64,000 nt of DNA from Thermobifida halotolerans (GCF_003574835.2 NZ_CP063196.1:3782001-3846000), one strand, 5' to 3'. Counted from the first letter of the stretch, positions 26,143 through 34,971 are shown. Translations and numbers: made by a program. Notes: generated by a model from the sequence alone, not told the origin.

Positions 26143-26541
26143 ATGGCGATTCAGGGTGCGTTGCCGGTGGCGTTCGGGACGGTGTTCCCGCACGGGGCGT
26201 TCGCGCTGGGGGTGGAGGCGATTACCGACTTCGAGACCAAGCGGCCCCAGCTCGACAAGGAGTCGGGCCTGCCGTTGTGGGCGGTGGAGGTGATCGACGC
26301 CGATCCCAACGCGCGGGGCAAGGCCAAGTCGGTGAAGGTCAAGGTGGCGGCCGAGGTCTGCCCGACCCTGCCCGATGAGGTGGCGGGGCTGCCGTTCCGG
26401 CCGGTGGAGTTCGAGGGCATGTCGGTCATGCCCTACGTGGATGACTCCGGGCGCCGTCCTCGGGTGGCCTACTCGCTGCGGGCACGCGGCCTCAAGGCTC
26501 CCGGTGCTGGTGCTCGCCGTGCGGCCAAGGACGCCGCCTAA
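26143..26541 (+). CDS. Pra-like AICE replication/integration/excision activator
   Basis: 132 residues (137 if ATG 26128 is used; neither start has a strong ribosome-binding site). The pattern 'LPVAFGTVFPHGAFALG', 'PLWAVEVIDADPNARGKAKSVKVKV' and 'LPFRPVEFEGMSVMPYV' matches proteins annotated as plasmid replication, integration and excision activators in streptomycete AICEs. In pSAM2, Pra switches on rep, xis and int. The location directly downstream of the GntR-type regulator supports this. The biochemical mechanism is unknown. Confidence 0.75.
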   Translation: MAIQGALPVAFGTVFPHGAFALGVEAITDFETKRPQLDKESGLPLWAVEVIDADPNARGKAKSVKVKVAAEVCPTLPDEVAGLPFRPVEFEGMSVMPYVDDSGRRPRVAYSLRARGLKAPGAGARRAAKDAA

Positions 26542-26657
26542 TCCCTCCTGATGTGTAAGCGGGGCGGCTGATGCGCCAACATCCGCCGCCCCTTCAACCC
26601 CTCCGTATTTCCGTTCGGCTTCCCAACCGATGAACCACAGAAGAGGTGTGTCTGATT

Positions 26658-26912
26658 ATGGCTGACCAGCCCTCTCCCGTCTCTCCTCGGGAGATCTCCG
26701 AGTTCCTGGCCCTGGTCCGTGAACGCTCGAAGAACCGCGCGCCGTCGACTCCGGCGGAAGACGTGGCGTTCTTCGAGCGCAAGGCGGACCTGCTCACCCG
26801 GATCGCCGCTGACTCCGTCGACCCGGAAGCCTTCGAGGTGGCGGCGATCGCGCGTGCCCAGCTCGACGCCGCCCGCGCTCGCCTGGCTCGCTCGACGGGG
26901 GGTGGGTGCTGA
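26658..26912 (+). CDS. Hypothetical AICE protein, 84 residues
   Basis: A small, mainly helical, charged protein ('EISEFLALVRERSKN', 'FFERKADLLTRIAA', 'AQLDAARARLARS'). No domain is recognised. It is coupled to the FtsK-like gene by a TGATG overlap, so it may be an accessory of the transfer machinery. The ATG at 26658 follows AGAGG. Confidence 0.65.
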   Translation: MADQPSPVSPREISEFLALVRERSKNRAPSTPAEDVAFFERKADLLTRIAADSVDPEAFEVAAIARAQLDAARARLARSTGGGC

Positions 26913-28354
26913 TGTGGTGGTCTCCTCGTCCGGCGTCTCAGCAGGTGCAGGCGACGACTCCGGTTCCGGCGCAGGCGTTCCGGTTCGCCGCTCCGGTGTT
27001 GCCCACTCCGGTGGCGCTGATCGTGGCCCGCTGGCTGGCCCGGCTGGTGGTCCTGGTGGTCAAGCTGCCGTTCCGCTTCCCCGTGGCCGTGGCTGCGGCC
27101 GTCGCCTCGTTCCTCGTCTGGCGCGCCTTCGGCTGGATCACCGTGGCCGTGGCCTGGTCGCTGGTCGATGTCGGGTTGTTGGTGTGGTGGCGGCGCTGGC
27201 CGGTCTCGTTTCGCCGCTGGGTGGGGCTGCGCGTGCTCGCGGCCTGGCGGTGGTGGTGGGTGTATGCGCGGCAGTGGCAACCGGTGCTCGTGGTGGCCGG
27301 GCTGGCCGAGACCTACCAGGAACGCCAATACCTCCCCAGGATTCGGCGGGTGACCTGCTCGGCGTGGGCCGACCGGGTCCGCGTGCGCCTGGTCGCCGGA
27401 ACCACACCCGCGGACTTCGAGAACCGGGTTGCCGAGTTGGCGCACGGGTTCGGCGCGCCTTCCTGCCGCGTGACCGTACTCGGGCCGCGGGATGTGGTTC
27501 TGGAGTTTCCCCGGTGGGACACCCTCGCCGAACCGATTGCCGCGCTCGACGTTCCGACCGTCCCTGACCTCGGCGCACTGCCCGTGGGGCTTCAGGAGGA
27601 CGGCACGCCGTGGCGGCTGAGGCTGCATGGGACTCACGTCCTGGTGGTGGGGGTGACCGGCTCGGGCAAGGGGTCGGTGCTGTGGTCGGCGATCCGCGCC
27701 ATGCTCCCCGCTCTGGAGGACGGCACCGCGCAGGTGTGGGCGGTGGACCCCAAGCGCATGGAACTGTCCTACGGGCGCTCGCTGTTCGCCCGCTACGCCG
27801 ACACCGGGGAAGCGGCGGTGGCCCTGCTCGAAGAAGCGGTGGCCCAGATGCGGGAGCGGGCCGAACGGTACGCGGGCCGCCAACGCTCCCACACTCCCAC
27901 GACCGAGGACCCGTTCACGGTGGTGGTCCTCGACGAGGTGGCGTTCCTGACCGCCTACCACCCCGACCGGGACGTGCGCCGCCGCGCCGAGAACGCGATT
28001 GCCACGCTCACCAGTCAGGGCCGGTCGGTGGGGTTCTGCGTCCTTGCCGCCCTCCAGGACCCGCGCAAGGAAGTCATGAACCTGCGCAACCTGTTCCCCG
28101 ACAAGATCGCCCTGCGCCTGGACGAAGCGAGTCAGGTGGACATGGTCCTCGGCGAAGGCGCACGCGACCGGGGCGCGAACGCCCACCTGATCGACTCCAC
28201 CCTTCCCGGGGTCGCCTTCGTGCGGTTGGAGGGCTCGCCCATGCCGGTCCGCGTGCGGGCGGCGTATGTGTCCGATGACGACATCGACACCATGACCGCC
28301 AATCACGCCCCGACCTCGTCGTCGGGGCTGTGCGCGGTGGGAGGGGCCGCGTAG
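26912..28354 (+). CDS. FtsK/SpoIIIE-type DNA translocase (TraSA-like transfer protein)
   Basis: This 480-residue membrane-anchored ATPase transfers double-stranded DNA between mycelia in actinomycete elements. Two or three hydrophobic segments lie between residues 30 and 95. The FtsK domain has Walker A 'GVTGSGKGS' (about 247-255), Walker B 'FTVVVLDEVAFL' (about 335-346) and the later 'DKIALRLDEASQVDMVLGEGA'. It is shorter than chromosomal FtsK and lacks the gamma DNA-reading domain of the cell-division protein. A GTG six bases upstream is an alternative start. The stop is followed at once by the rep gene. Confidence 0.92.
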   Translation: MWWSPRPASQQVQATTPVPAQAFRFAAPVLPTPVALIVARWLARLVVLVVKLPFRFPVAVAAAVASFLVWRAFGWITVAVAWSLVDVGLLVWWRRWPVSFRRWVGLRVLAAWRWWWVYARQWQPVLVVAGLAETYQERQYLPRIRRVTCSAWADRVRVRLVAGTTPADFENRVAELAHGFGAPSCRVTVLGPRDVVLEFPRWDTLAEPIAALDVPTVPDLGALPVGLQEDGTPWRLRLHGTHVLVVGVTGSGKGSVLWSAIRAMLPALEDGTAQVWAVDPKRMELSYGRSLFARYADTGEAAVALLEEAVAQMRERAERYAGRQRSHTPTTEDPFTVVVLDEVAFLTAYHPDRDVRRRAENAIATLTSQGRSVGFCVLAALQDPRKEVMNLRNLFPDKIALRLDEASQVDMVLGEGARDRGANAHLIDSTLPGVAFVRLEGSPMPVRVRAAYVSDDDIDTMTANHAPTSSSGLCAVGGAA

Positions 28355-30049
28355 ATGCCCACACCGACCGGGAAGACCACGCGCGCCGAACGTCTGGCTC
28401 AGCCGTTGGCGCGGGACGTGGCCGAACAGATCGCCGCAGACCACGGGGTGTGCATCCGCCCGGTGAGTCTGCGGCGCATCGACACCGCCACCGGGGCCAC
28501 CGAGGTCATCGACGTCCCCTGCGGGTCCACGCTGGAATCCCGCTGTCCGGCGTGTGCTCGCCGCAAGCGGTCCCTGCGGCGTTCGCAGTGTGAGGAGGGC
28601 TGGCACCTGGCCGAGGAACCGACCGTGGTTTCCGATGATCCCTCCGAGGTGCAGCGGGCCTGGGTGGAGCGGCGGGCCGTGGTCACGGCTGAGCGGGACC
28701 GGCTGGCCTCCTGCGGCGCTGACTCTGAGGCCCTGGCCGAACTGGATGCGGCGATCGCGGACCTTGACGAAGAGATCGCCGCCTCGGGGCTGCGGGGCAA
28801 GGCCGCTCCGGCTCCCTCCTCGGCAGCGGCGACTCGCTCTCGGCGGGTGCGGTCCACTCGGCGGCGGCAGGACGCTCCGGAGTTGCCCAAGCGGCCGATG
28901 GTGCGGCGCACCGTGGGCAGGGCCTTCACCGACCCGGACTCGGGCAAGGTGTTCCGGCCGTCGCTGTTCGTCACCCTGACCTGCGACACCTACGGGCGGG
29001 TGCGCTCCGACGGAACACCGGTTGATCCTGCGACGTACGACTATCGGCGGGCCGCACGCGACGCCCTGCACTTCTCCAAGCTGGTGGACCGGTTCGTGCA
29101 GAACCTCCGCCGCGTCGCGGGCTTCGAGGTGCAGTACTTCGCCACGGTGGAGCCGCAACGCCGGTTGGCTCCGCATCTGCACATGGCGATTCGGGGCACG
29201 ATTCCGCGCGCTGAGTTGCGGCAGATCGCGGCGGCGACCTACCACCAGGTGTGGTGGCCCTCGACCGACCGGGTTGTCTACGACGGCGACCACCTGCCCG
29301 TCTGGGACGAAGAAACGGGCTCCTACTTCGACCCGGCGACCGGGGAAGTCCTGCCTTCTTGGGATGAGGCCCTCGACGCACTCGACGCCGACCCCAACGC
29401 GCAACCCCTGCACGTCTGTCGGTTCGGCCCTCAAGTGGACGCCAAAGGCGTGCTCGCGGGCTCTGCGGACGCCGACCGCTGCGTCCGCTACCTGGCCAAG
29501 TACCTGACCAAGGACATCGCCGAATGCCACGCCGTGGAAACCGTCGCGCAGGAACAGCACGTGGACCGGCTACTCGACGCCCTGCGCTATGAACCCTGCT
29601 CGCCTCGGTGCGCGAACTGGCTGCGCCACGGCATCCAACCCAAAGACGCCAAAGCCGGACTGCGGCCGGGCTTCTGCACCTCCAAAGCCCACCGGCGCGA
29701 ACACCTCGGCTACGCGGGCCGTCGGGTGCTGGTCTCGCGCAAGTGGTCCGGCAAGACCCTCGCTGACCACAAGGCCGACCGCCTCGCCTGGGTCCTGCGC
29801 ACCCTCGGCCTCGACCCGGACAACCCCGGCCACGCCCAGGAGGACGCGCAACCCGCCGCCTTCCCCCTGCGCGCACTCGGCGGCGGCGGTGACCACGTCG
29901 CCTGGGAACTGGCCCGACCCACCGACCCGGACGTGCCACCTCGTGAGCACCGCCTGTTGCGGGCGGTTGGCGAGACGTTGAAACGCCGCGCGGCACTCCA
30001 GGCGGCACAGCAGACCACTCTTTCGGCAACTGAACAGAGGGCAGCATGA
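28355..30049 (+). CDS. Rolling-circle-type replication initiator (RepSA-like)
   Basis: This 564-residue replication protein belongs to the actinomycete plasmid/AICE type. The N-terminal region has a Cys cluster ('CGSTLESRCPACARR', then 'SQCEEGW') likely to bind zinc. The HUH-like metal motif is 'APHLHMAIRG' near residues 270-279, and 'RYLAKYLTKDI' near 378-388 supplies the candidate catalytic Tyr. ATG 28355 directly follows the TraSA-like stop (TAG ATG) with GGGAGGGG upstream. Its stop overlaps the xis ATG. It would let the element amplify after excision. Confidence 0.9.
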   Translation: MPTPTGKTTRAERLAQPLARDVAEQIAADHGVCIRPVSLRRIDTATGATEVIDVPCGSTLESRCPACARRKRSLRRSQCEEGWHLAEEPTVVSDDPSEVQRAWVERRAVVTAERDRLASCGADSEALAELDAAIADLDEEIAASGLRGKAAPAPSSAAATRSRRVRSTRRRQDAPELPKRPMVRRTVGRAFTDPDSGKVFRPSLFVTLTCDTYGRVRSDGTPVDPATYDYRRAARDALHFSKLVDRFVQNLRRVAGFEVQYFATVEPQRRLAPHLHMAIRGTIPRAELRQIAAATYHQVWWPSTDRVVYDGDHLPVWDEETGSYFDPATGEVLPSWDEALDALDADPNAQPLHVCRFGPQVDAKGVLAGSADADRCVRYLAKYLTKDIAECHAVETVAQEQHVDRLLDALRYEPCSPRCANWLRHGIQPKDAKAGLRPGFCTSKAHRREHLGYAGRRVLVSRKWSGKTLADHKADRLAWVLRTLGLDPDNPGHAQEDAQPAAFPLRALGGGGDHVAWELARPTDPDVPPREHRLLRAVGETLKRRAALQAAQQTTLSATEQRAA

Positions 30050-30240
30050 CCACCCCCCCGCGTCTCCTCCTGACCGTTCCCGAAGCCGCGCGCGTGCTGG
30101 CGATCTCCCGAAGCAAGCTCTACGAACTGCTCGCCTCCGGGGCGGTGCGCTCGCTGCGCATCGGCGGTTCCCGCCGTATCCCCGTCTCGGCGCTGGACGA
30201 CTACGTCTCCGGGCTCCTCGACCAGGAGGAGGCGGCCTGA
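30046..30240 (+). CDS. Excisionase (Xis), helix-turn-helix
   Basis: 64 residues with the excisionase-family winged-helix pattern 'LTVPEAARVLAISRSKLYELLASGAVRSLRIGGSRRIP'. Such proteins bend the attachment region so that the integrase can excise the element. It overlaps the stops or starts of rep and int at both ends, the classic rep-xis-int arrangement. Confidence 0.92.
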   Translation: MTTPPRLLLTVPEAARVLAISRSKLYELLASGAVRSLRIGGSRRIPVSALDDYVSGLLDQEEAA

Positions 30241-31430
30241 TGGGCAAGCTCCGCGACGGCGTGATGAAACGCGGCAAGACCTGGTCCTACGTCATCCGCG
30301 TACCCGACCCGGAAACCGGGGTGAGCAAACCCAAGTGGGTCGGCGGCTTCGCCACCGAGGACGAAGCCAAGGCCGCCCGCGACGAAGCACGGGTCAAGGC
30401 CCGGCGCGGCGAGTACATCGAACGCTCTGACCTGACCGTGGCGGACTACCTCGCCGAGTGGCTGGACGGGCACGCGATGGAGGTCAAACCGCGCACGCTC
30501 GACGACTACCGCAACTGCATCCGGCTGTACGTGCTGCCGCGCATCGGGTCGGTGAAGGTCCAGGCGCTGCGGCCGTCCACGTTCACCAGGCTCTACCGGG
30601 ACCTGCGGGCTCGCGGCGGCAAGGGCGGGCGTCCGCTGGCGGTGAGCACGGTGACCCATCTGCATGCCGTACTGCGCAAGGCGTTCCGCGACGCCGTGGA
30701 GGTCGACCAACTCCTACCCAGCAACCCGGTGGAGCGGGCCAAGCGGCCCCGGGACGTCTACCGGGAGGTGGGCGACGTCTGGACCAAGGCGCAACTGCGG
30801 GCCTTTCTGGAGGTCGCGCGCGGGCATCGCCTGTTCGCGTTCTTCCACCTGGCGGCCTACACCGGGGCGCGTCGGGGTGAGCTGCTGCACCTGCGGTGGC
30901 CTGACGTCGACCTCGACGGCGGGCGCATCACCATCACCGGGTCCACTGCGGTGGTCGGCGGGGTCCGGGTGGAGGGCACCACCAAGAGCGGCCGGTCCCG
31001 GGTGGTGACCATCGACGCCGGGACGGTGGGGGTGCTGCGCGCGCACCGTGTTCGGCAGTGCGAGGAGGCCGAGACTGCGGGTGAGGAGTGGCGCGGTGAT
31101 CCCAACGGCTACGTGTTCACCACGGCGTGGGGTGAGCCGGTCTACCCGGACACGGTGACCGGGCTGTTCCGTACCTTCATCAGGATGCACAACGCTCCGA
31201 CCGACCGTCCGGCTCCGGCTGAACCTCTCCCCCTGGCCCGGCTGCACGACCTGCGGCACCTGCACGCGACCACACTGCTCATGGCGGGCGTTCCGGTCCA
31301 CGTGGTGGCGGCTCGGCTGGGCCACGCCGATCCGGCGATCACGTTGCGGGTCTACGCGCACGTGGTGCGCGACGCCGAGACGGCGGCGGCCGACGTCTTC
31401 GCCCAGGCGCTCGGCGACGTCGACGGCTGA
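30240..31430 (+). CDS. Tyrosine-recombinase integrase of the AICE
   Basis: 396 residues. The N-terminal arm-binding domain comes first, then the SAM-like core-binding domain (about 63-165) and the catalytic domain with Arg in 'TGARRGELL' (about 211), 'HDLRH' (His 336, Arg 339), 'LGHAD' (His 362) and the nucleophile in 'LRVYAHV' (Tyr 372). All catalytic residues are present. It lies between xis and attR and reads toward the tRNA. It should recombine the tRNA-Thr sites, using the GTGTTAGCA pairs as likely arm sites. Confidence 0.95.
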   Translation: MGKLRDGVMKRGKTWSYVIRVPDPETGVSKPKWVGGFATEDEAKAARDEARVKARRGEYIERSDLTVADYLAEWLDGHAMEVKPRTLDDYRNCIRLYVLPRIGSVKVQALRPSTFTRLYRDLRARGGKGGRPLAVSTVTHLHAVLRKAFRDAVEVDQLLPSNPVERAKRPRDVYREVGDVWTKAQLRAFLEVARGHRLFAFFHLAAYTGARRGELLHLRWPDVDLDGGRITITGSTAVVGGVRVEGTTKSGRSRVVTIDAGTVGVLRAHRVRQCEEAETAGEEWRGDPNGYVFTTAWGEPVYPDTVTGLFRTFIRMHNAPTDRPAPAEPLPLARLHDLRHLHATTLLMAGVPVHVVAARLGHADPAITLRVYAHVVRDAETAAADVFAQALGDVDG

Positions 31431-31434
31431 GCGC

Positions 31435-31455
31435 GTGTTAGCAAGGGCGTTAGCA
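31435..31455 (+). repeat. Right arm-type integrase sites (GTGTTAGCA and GCGTTAGCA)
   Basis: Two near-identical nonamers start 12 bp apart (31435 and 31447), in the same orientation and spacing as the pair at 20659-20679. The second overlaps the start of the att repeat. In the excised circle the two pairs would flank the core. Confidence 0.65.
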
Positions 31456-31539
31456 AAGGGCCTCTCCCAGCACTGGGAGAGGCCCTTTGGTCTGCGAGCC
31501 GCCTGAGGGAATCGAACCCTCGACCTACGCATTACGAGT
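31454..31539. repeat. Right attachment site within tRNA-Thr
   Basis: This is the second 86-bp copy (see 20469-20554), with 66 bp (31474-31539) identical. It includes the element-borne terminator hairpin and the 3' 43 bases of the tRNA gene. Identity ends at the anticodon loop, which bounds the strand exchange. Confidence 0.95.
31455..31488 (-). terminator. Terminator of tRNA-Thr carried by the element
   Basis: AAAGGGCCTCTCCC and GGGAGAGGCCCTTT form a 14-bp stem with a 6-base loop, eight bases beyond the tRNA 3' end on the minus strand. The same stem with a different loop is present at 20470-20503. Confidence 0.8.
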
Positions 31540-31570
31540 GCGTCGCTCTGGCCGACTGAGCTAAGGCGGC
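31497..31570 (-). tRNA. tRNA-Thr (anticodon CGT)
   Basis: A 74-base cloverleaf without encoded CCA. The acceptor stem is GCCGCCT/AGGCGGC, the D stem GCTC/GAGC and the anticodon stem ACGCA/TGCGT with loop CTCGTAA (anticodon CGT, reading ACG). The T arm is GAGGG TTCGATT CCCTC. The 3' part is supplied by the integrated element, and the gene stays intact. Confidence 0.95.
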
Positions 31571-31639
31571 ATCGCCTCGGGGTGAGGCGGTGCCAGTCTA
31601 GCGTGTCCCGAGGCGTGGCCGAAACCGATGTCGGCCGGG

Positions 31640-33193
31640 TCAGCAGGCCAGGCGCGAAGGCAGGTCGCGGGTGTCGGGGAACCGGTCGAGGTAGGTGGAG
31701 AGGGCGAACTCCAGGAACCGCGACACGTCCCCCAGCGTGCTGGCCAGGCCGACGGAGACCCGGATCGCTCCGGCTGTGGGCATGCCGACGGCCGCCAGCA
31801 CCTCGTCGAGGGTGGAGGCGGTGCGCAGCCCCGGCAGTCGCAGGTCCTCGCGGTGCAGCTCGAAAGCCGCCTCGCCCGCCCCCGGGTTACAGAAGCAGCC
31901 GGTGCGCAGGGAGATGTTGGCCGCCGCCGCGTCGCGGGCGACCACACGCTCGTCGACGACGCGGCCCGCCGGGTCGAGGAAGTTGAAGGCGACCGTGCCG
32001 CCACGCGCCTCGGTGGAGGTGGGCCCGTAGACCCGTACCAGCGGCGTCCCGGTGGAGTGGCGGGCCTCGGTCAACCGGTCGAGCAGCCATCCGGTGAGAC
32101 ATCGCACCCTGGTGTGCACGGTGTCCATCCCGATCGCCGACAGCCAGCGCAGCCCCACCTCCACGTCCGGGATCGACAGGTAGTTCACGGTGCCGTCCTC
32201 GAAGGCCGCGGCCCCGTCGGCCAGGTGGTACCAGTCGCCGAGCACGCTGGCGGCCTGGATCGTGCCGCCCGCGAACCAGGGCCGCTCCAGGCGCGCCAGC
32301 GCCTCCCTGCGCGCCACCAGACAGCCCAGGCCGGTCGGGTACCCGAAGAGCTTGTACCAGCTCACCGGCATGAAGTCGGGTTTGGTCCGGCTCAGGTCGA
32401 TCCGGTTGGCGGGCGCGTAGGCGGCCGCGTCCAACAGCACGTCGAAGCCGTGGCGGTGGGCGAGGTCGATCCACTCCAGCGGATGCTGCACCCCGGTGAA
32501 GTTGCTCTGCGCCGGGTAGGCGAACAACCCGAAGCGTGCGCCGCCGTCGCCGTCGGGGGAGAACGGGCGCAGCGCCGAGGGCGCGGGGCGGTCCAGCGAG
32601 GCGCGCACCTCGGCCTCGGCGGCGCGCAACTCGGGCGGGACCAGGTCGACGGTGTCGATCTGCGCTCCCCTGGCCCGCGCGAACTCGCGGATCCCGTTCA
32701 CCGAGTTGTGGTTGTCGGCCAACTGCACGAACCGCGTTCCCGGCTCGAACGGGTAAGCCTCCCCCACCAGGTGGCACGCCCCCGTGGCGTTGGGGGTGAA
32801 GACGGCCGTGTACTCCTCGGGGGAGGCGTTGAAGAAGCGCAGCACCGCGGCCCTGGCCCGCTCCACGAGCGCGGTGGAGGCCTCCGAGGTCGGGTTGGCC
32901 GAGTGGGGGTTGCCGAAGCACTGCCCCTCCACCCGTCGGGTGTGCGCTTTGACCTGCGCCTCGGCTGGCAGTCCGCCGCCGGTGTAGTCCAGGTAGAGGT
33001 GGTTTCTGTCGTCGAGGTAGCGGTACTCGGTCGCCCGGAGTTCGTCGAGCACGGCCGTGTCGACGTAGTCGGGGTAGGCGTCGACGAACGCGGTCTGCCC
33101 CGGAATCACCGACGACCGCGCCGGATGTGTCGCGGTGCCGCCGGTTGCCGTCCCGGAGGCGACCGGAACCGAGAGGTCTCTCATCCGCTTCAT
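31640..33193 (-). CDS. Class V aminotransferase, Moco-sulfurase-like
   Basis: This 517-residue PLP enzyme has the Schiff-base Lys in 'SWYKLFGYPTGLG' (about Lys 281) and a C-terminal Cys motif 'LRTGCFCNPGAGE' (about Cys 433/435). Both patterns are typical of the NifS-like domain of molybdenum cofactor sulfurases, which move sulfur from cysteine to Moco. The MOSC domain of full-length sulfurases is absent. ATG 33193 follows GGGGGAA; a second ATG nine bases on is possible. No Moco gene is adjacent, so the sulfur acceptor is uncertain. Confidence 0.8.
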   Translation of the reverse strand: MKRMRDLSVPVASGTATGGTATHPARSSVIPGQTAFVDAYPDYVDTAVLDELRATEYRYLDDRNHLYLDYTGGGLPAEAQVKAHTRRVEGQCFGNPHSANPTSEASTALVERARAAVLRFFNASPEEYTAVFTPNATGACHLVGEAYPFEPGTRFVQLADNHNSVNGIREFARARGAQIDTVDLVPPELRAAEAEVRASLDRPAPSALRPFSPDGDGGARFGLFAYPAQSNFTGVQHPLEWIDLAHRHGFDVLLDAAAYAPANRIDLSRTKPDFMPVSWYKLFGYPTGLGCLVARREALARLERPWFAGGTIQAASVLGDWYHLADGAAAFEDGTVNYLSIPDVEVGLRWLSAIGMDTVHTRVRCLTGWLLDRLTEARHSTGTPLVRVYGPTSTEARGGTVAFNFLDPAGRVVDERVVARDAAAANISLRTGCFCNPGAGEAAFELHREDLRLPGLRTASTLDEVLAAVGMPTAGAIRVSVGLASTLGDVSRFLEFALSTYLDRFPDTRDLPSRLAC

Positions 33194-33387
33194 ACCGTTC
33201 CCCCCGCTTTGTACCGTCCCCAGAGGGGCATTCCCCCGACACAGGCGGTGTCTCGACTCCGGGGTGAACTTTGGGCAGACTTTAAACAGCTCAGGGTAGT
33301 CGCTGGGATCGCATGCGTCTTCGCGTCGGAGGCGCGGCGCCCCTGTCCGGGGACCGTCCGGGACGAAGCTTCGGGCAGCGCCCGCTC

Positions 33388-34971
33388 TCACCTCGCCTGA
33401 CCACTGGAGCGCGTGTCCGACACGTCGTCTCGCGGCTCACAGACGGTTCCGTCTTCGGGGACTTCCGTGCCCAGCAGGTAGGAGTCGACGGCCCGGTCGA
33501 CGCAGGCGTCACCGGACCGGTAGGCGGTGTGTCCGTCCCCCTCCCAGGTGAGCAGCACCCCCGAGTCCAGGGCTTCGGCCAGTTCCTCGGACCATTCATA
33601 CGGGGTGGCGGAGTCCCGGGTGGTGCCCACGACCAGGATGGGCGGCGCGCCGTCGCCGTCGATCTCGGCGACCGCGTCCTCGCGGGCCTCCTCGGGCCAG
33701 TAGGCGCAGGGCAGCGCTCCCCAGGCCAGTGACGGCCCGAACAGCGGCGACGCCTGCGCGGCGGTGCGCGCGGCCTCCTCGTAGACGCCGATGTCGCGGG
33801 GGGCGGGCCGGTCCGCGCAGTTCACCGCGACCAGCGCGGCCATGGAGTTCTGGTAGGTCTCGCGGTCACCGCGCTTGTACAGGACGTCGCCGAGCCGCAG
33901 CAGTTCGGTGCCGTCGCCGCCGTTGATCGCCTCGTCGAGGCCGGTGCGCACCCGAGGCCAGAACGACTCGCTGTACAGCGCGGCGAGCACGCCCAGTTCG
34001 ACGCGGGGCCGGTTGGCTTCACGGTGGTCGATCCGGTTGGCCAGCGGCTCCCGCGCGGCGCGCTCCAGCAGCTCCCCGATCCGCGCGACACCGTCGTCCA
34101 CGGTGGTGTCGGCTCCGTCCGCCAGCGGGCAGTCGGGGCGGCTCAGGCAGTCCTCGACGAAGGCGCGCAGCGCCGTGGTGAAGCCGCCCGCCTGTTCGAC
34201 GCTGGTCTCCAACTGGCCGCCGTGCGGGGGGACCGCGCCGTCCAGCACCAGGGCGCGCACGTTGCCGGGGAACAGTTCGGCGTAGTGGGCGCCGATGGAG
34301 GTGCCGTAGGACTTGCCGAGGTAGGTGAGGCCGTCGTCGCCGAGCAGTTCCCGGAGCACGTCCATGTCCCGTGCGACGTCGGCGGTGCCCACGTGGTGGA
34401 TCAGGTCGCCGGAGCGTTCCCGGCACGCCTCGACGAAGTCGCGGTTGAGGTCGGCGATCTCCTCGACTCCCGCGTCGGTGACCTCGGTGGGGTCGCCGTC
34501 GCCGTCGACGCTGTCGAACTGGAAGCCGAAGTATTCGTCCAGTTCCGCGCTGCTCAGGCAGTACACCGGGGTGCTCTGCCCCACGCCGCGCGGGTCGAAG
34601 CCGACGATGTCGAAGCGTTCACGCAGCTGTTTGCTGACGGCCGCGGAGGCGGAGGTGACGTAGCCGAGCCCGGAGCCGCCCGGTCCGCCGGGGTTGAGCA
34701 CCAGTGAGCCGATCCGGTCGTCACCCGACGCGGGCAGCCGCTTCACCGCGATCTCCAGGCGCTCCCCCGCGGGATCGTCGTAGTCCACGGGGACCTCGAA
34801 GGTGCCGCACCAAAAACCGTCGCCGCAGTCCTCCCAGTCGATGCCCTGCTGGTGGAAGGCGGCCAGCGGGTCGTCTCCCGTTCCGGACTCCTGTGCGCGG
34901 TCCGACTCAGCGCATCCCGTCGCCAGCAGCGCCACCGCCAGCGCCGCGCCGATCCAGCCCTTCGCTTCCAC
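33388..34971 (-). CDS. Secreted alpha/beta-hydrolase, TAP-type tripeptidyl aminopeptidase lipoprotein
   Basis: 527 residues. The lipoprotein signal 'GWIGAALAVALLATGC' has Cys near residue 20. 'LNPGGPGGSG' is the oxyanion region and the nucleophile is Ser about 221 in 'GKSYGTS'. A TAP-like C-terminal domain ends with 'WEGDGHTAYRSGDACV', which carries the catalytic His. Family members release tripeptides from N-termini outside the cell. The GTG at 34971 is the last possible start before the signal peptide, so the gene overlaps the 3' end of ricT by about 65 bases. It is the last gene of the marR-holB-ricT run. Confidence 0.88.
   Translation of the reverse strand: MEAKGWIGAALAVALLATGCAESDRAQESGTGDDPLAAFHQQGIDWEDCGDGFWCGTFEVPVDYDDPAGERLEIAVKRLPASGDDRIGSLVLNPGGPGGSGLGYVTSASAAVSKQLRERFDIVGFDPRGVGQSTPVYCLSSAELDEYFGFQFDSVDGDGDPTEVTDAGVEEIADLNRDFVEACRERSGDLIHHVGTADVARDMDVLRELLGDDGLTYLGKSYGTSIGAHYAELFPGNVRALVLDGAVPPHGGQLETSVEQAGGFTTALRAFVEDCLSRPDCPLADGADTTVDDGVARIGELLERAAREPLANRIDHREANRPRVELGVLAALYSESFWPRVRTGLDEAINGGDGTELLRLGDVLYKRGDRETYQNSMAALVAVNCADRPAPRDIGVYEEAARTAAQASPLFGPSLAWGALPCAYWPEEAREDAVAEIDGDGAPPILVVGTTRDSATPYEWSEELAEALDSGVLLTWEGDGHTAYRSGDACVDRAVDSYLLGTEVPEDGTVCEPRDDVSDTRSSGQAR

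Larger units (their letters stand above)
20489..31539 (+). mobile_element. Actinomycete integrative and conjugative element (AICE), about 11 kb
   Basis: The element is bounded by direct repeats of the tRNA-Thr 3' half and spaced by 10,985 bp. The module at the right end (Rep, Xis, Int, reading toward the tRNA) and the FtsK-like translocase, GntR regulator and Pra-like protein before it match the pSAM2 type of AICE. Int sits directly beside the attachment site, and the complete tRNA is rebuilt at that side. Left-hand cargo is an XRE regulator, a flavoprotein and a low-GC P-loop ATPase. No spread (spd) genes or pSAM2-type Nudix gene were seen. All element genes look intact, so excision is possible. 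Confidence 0.93.
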
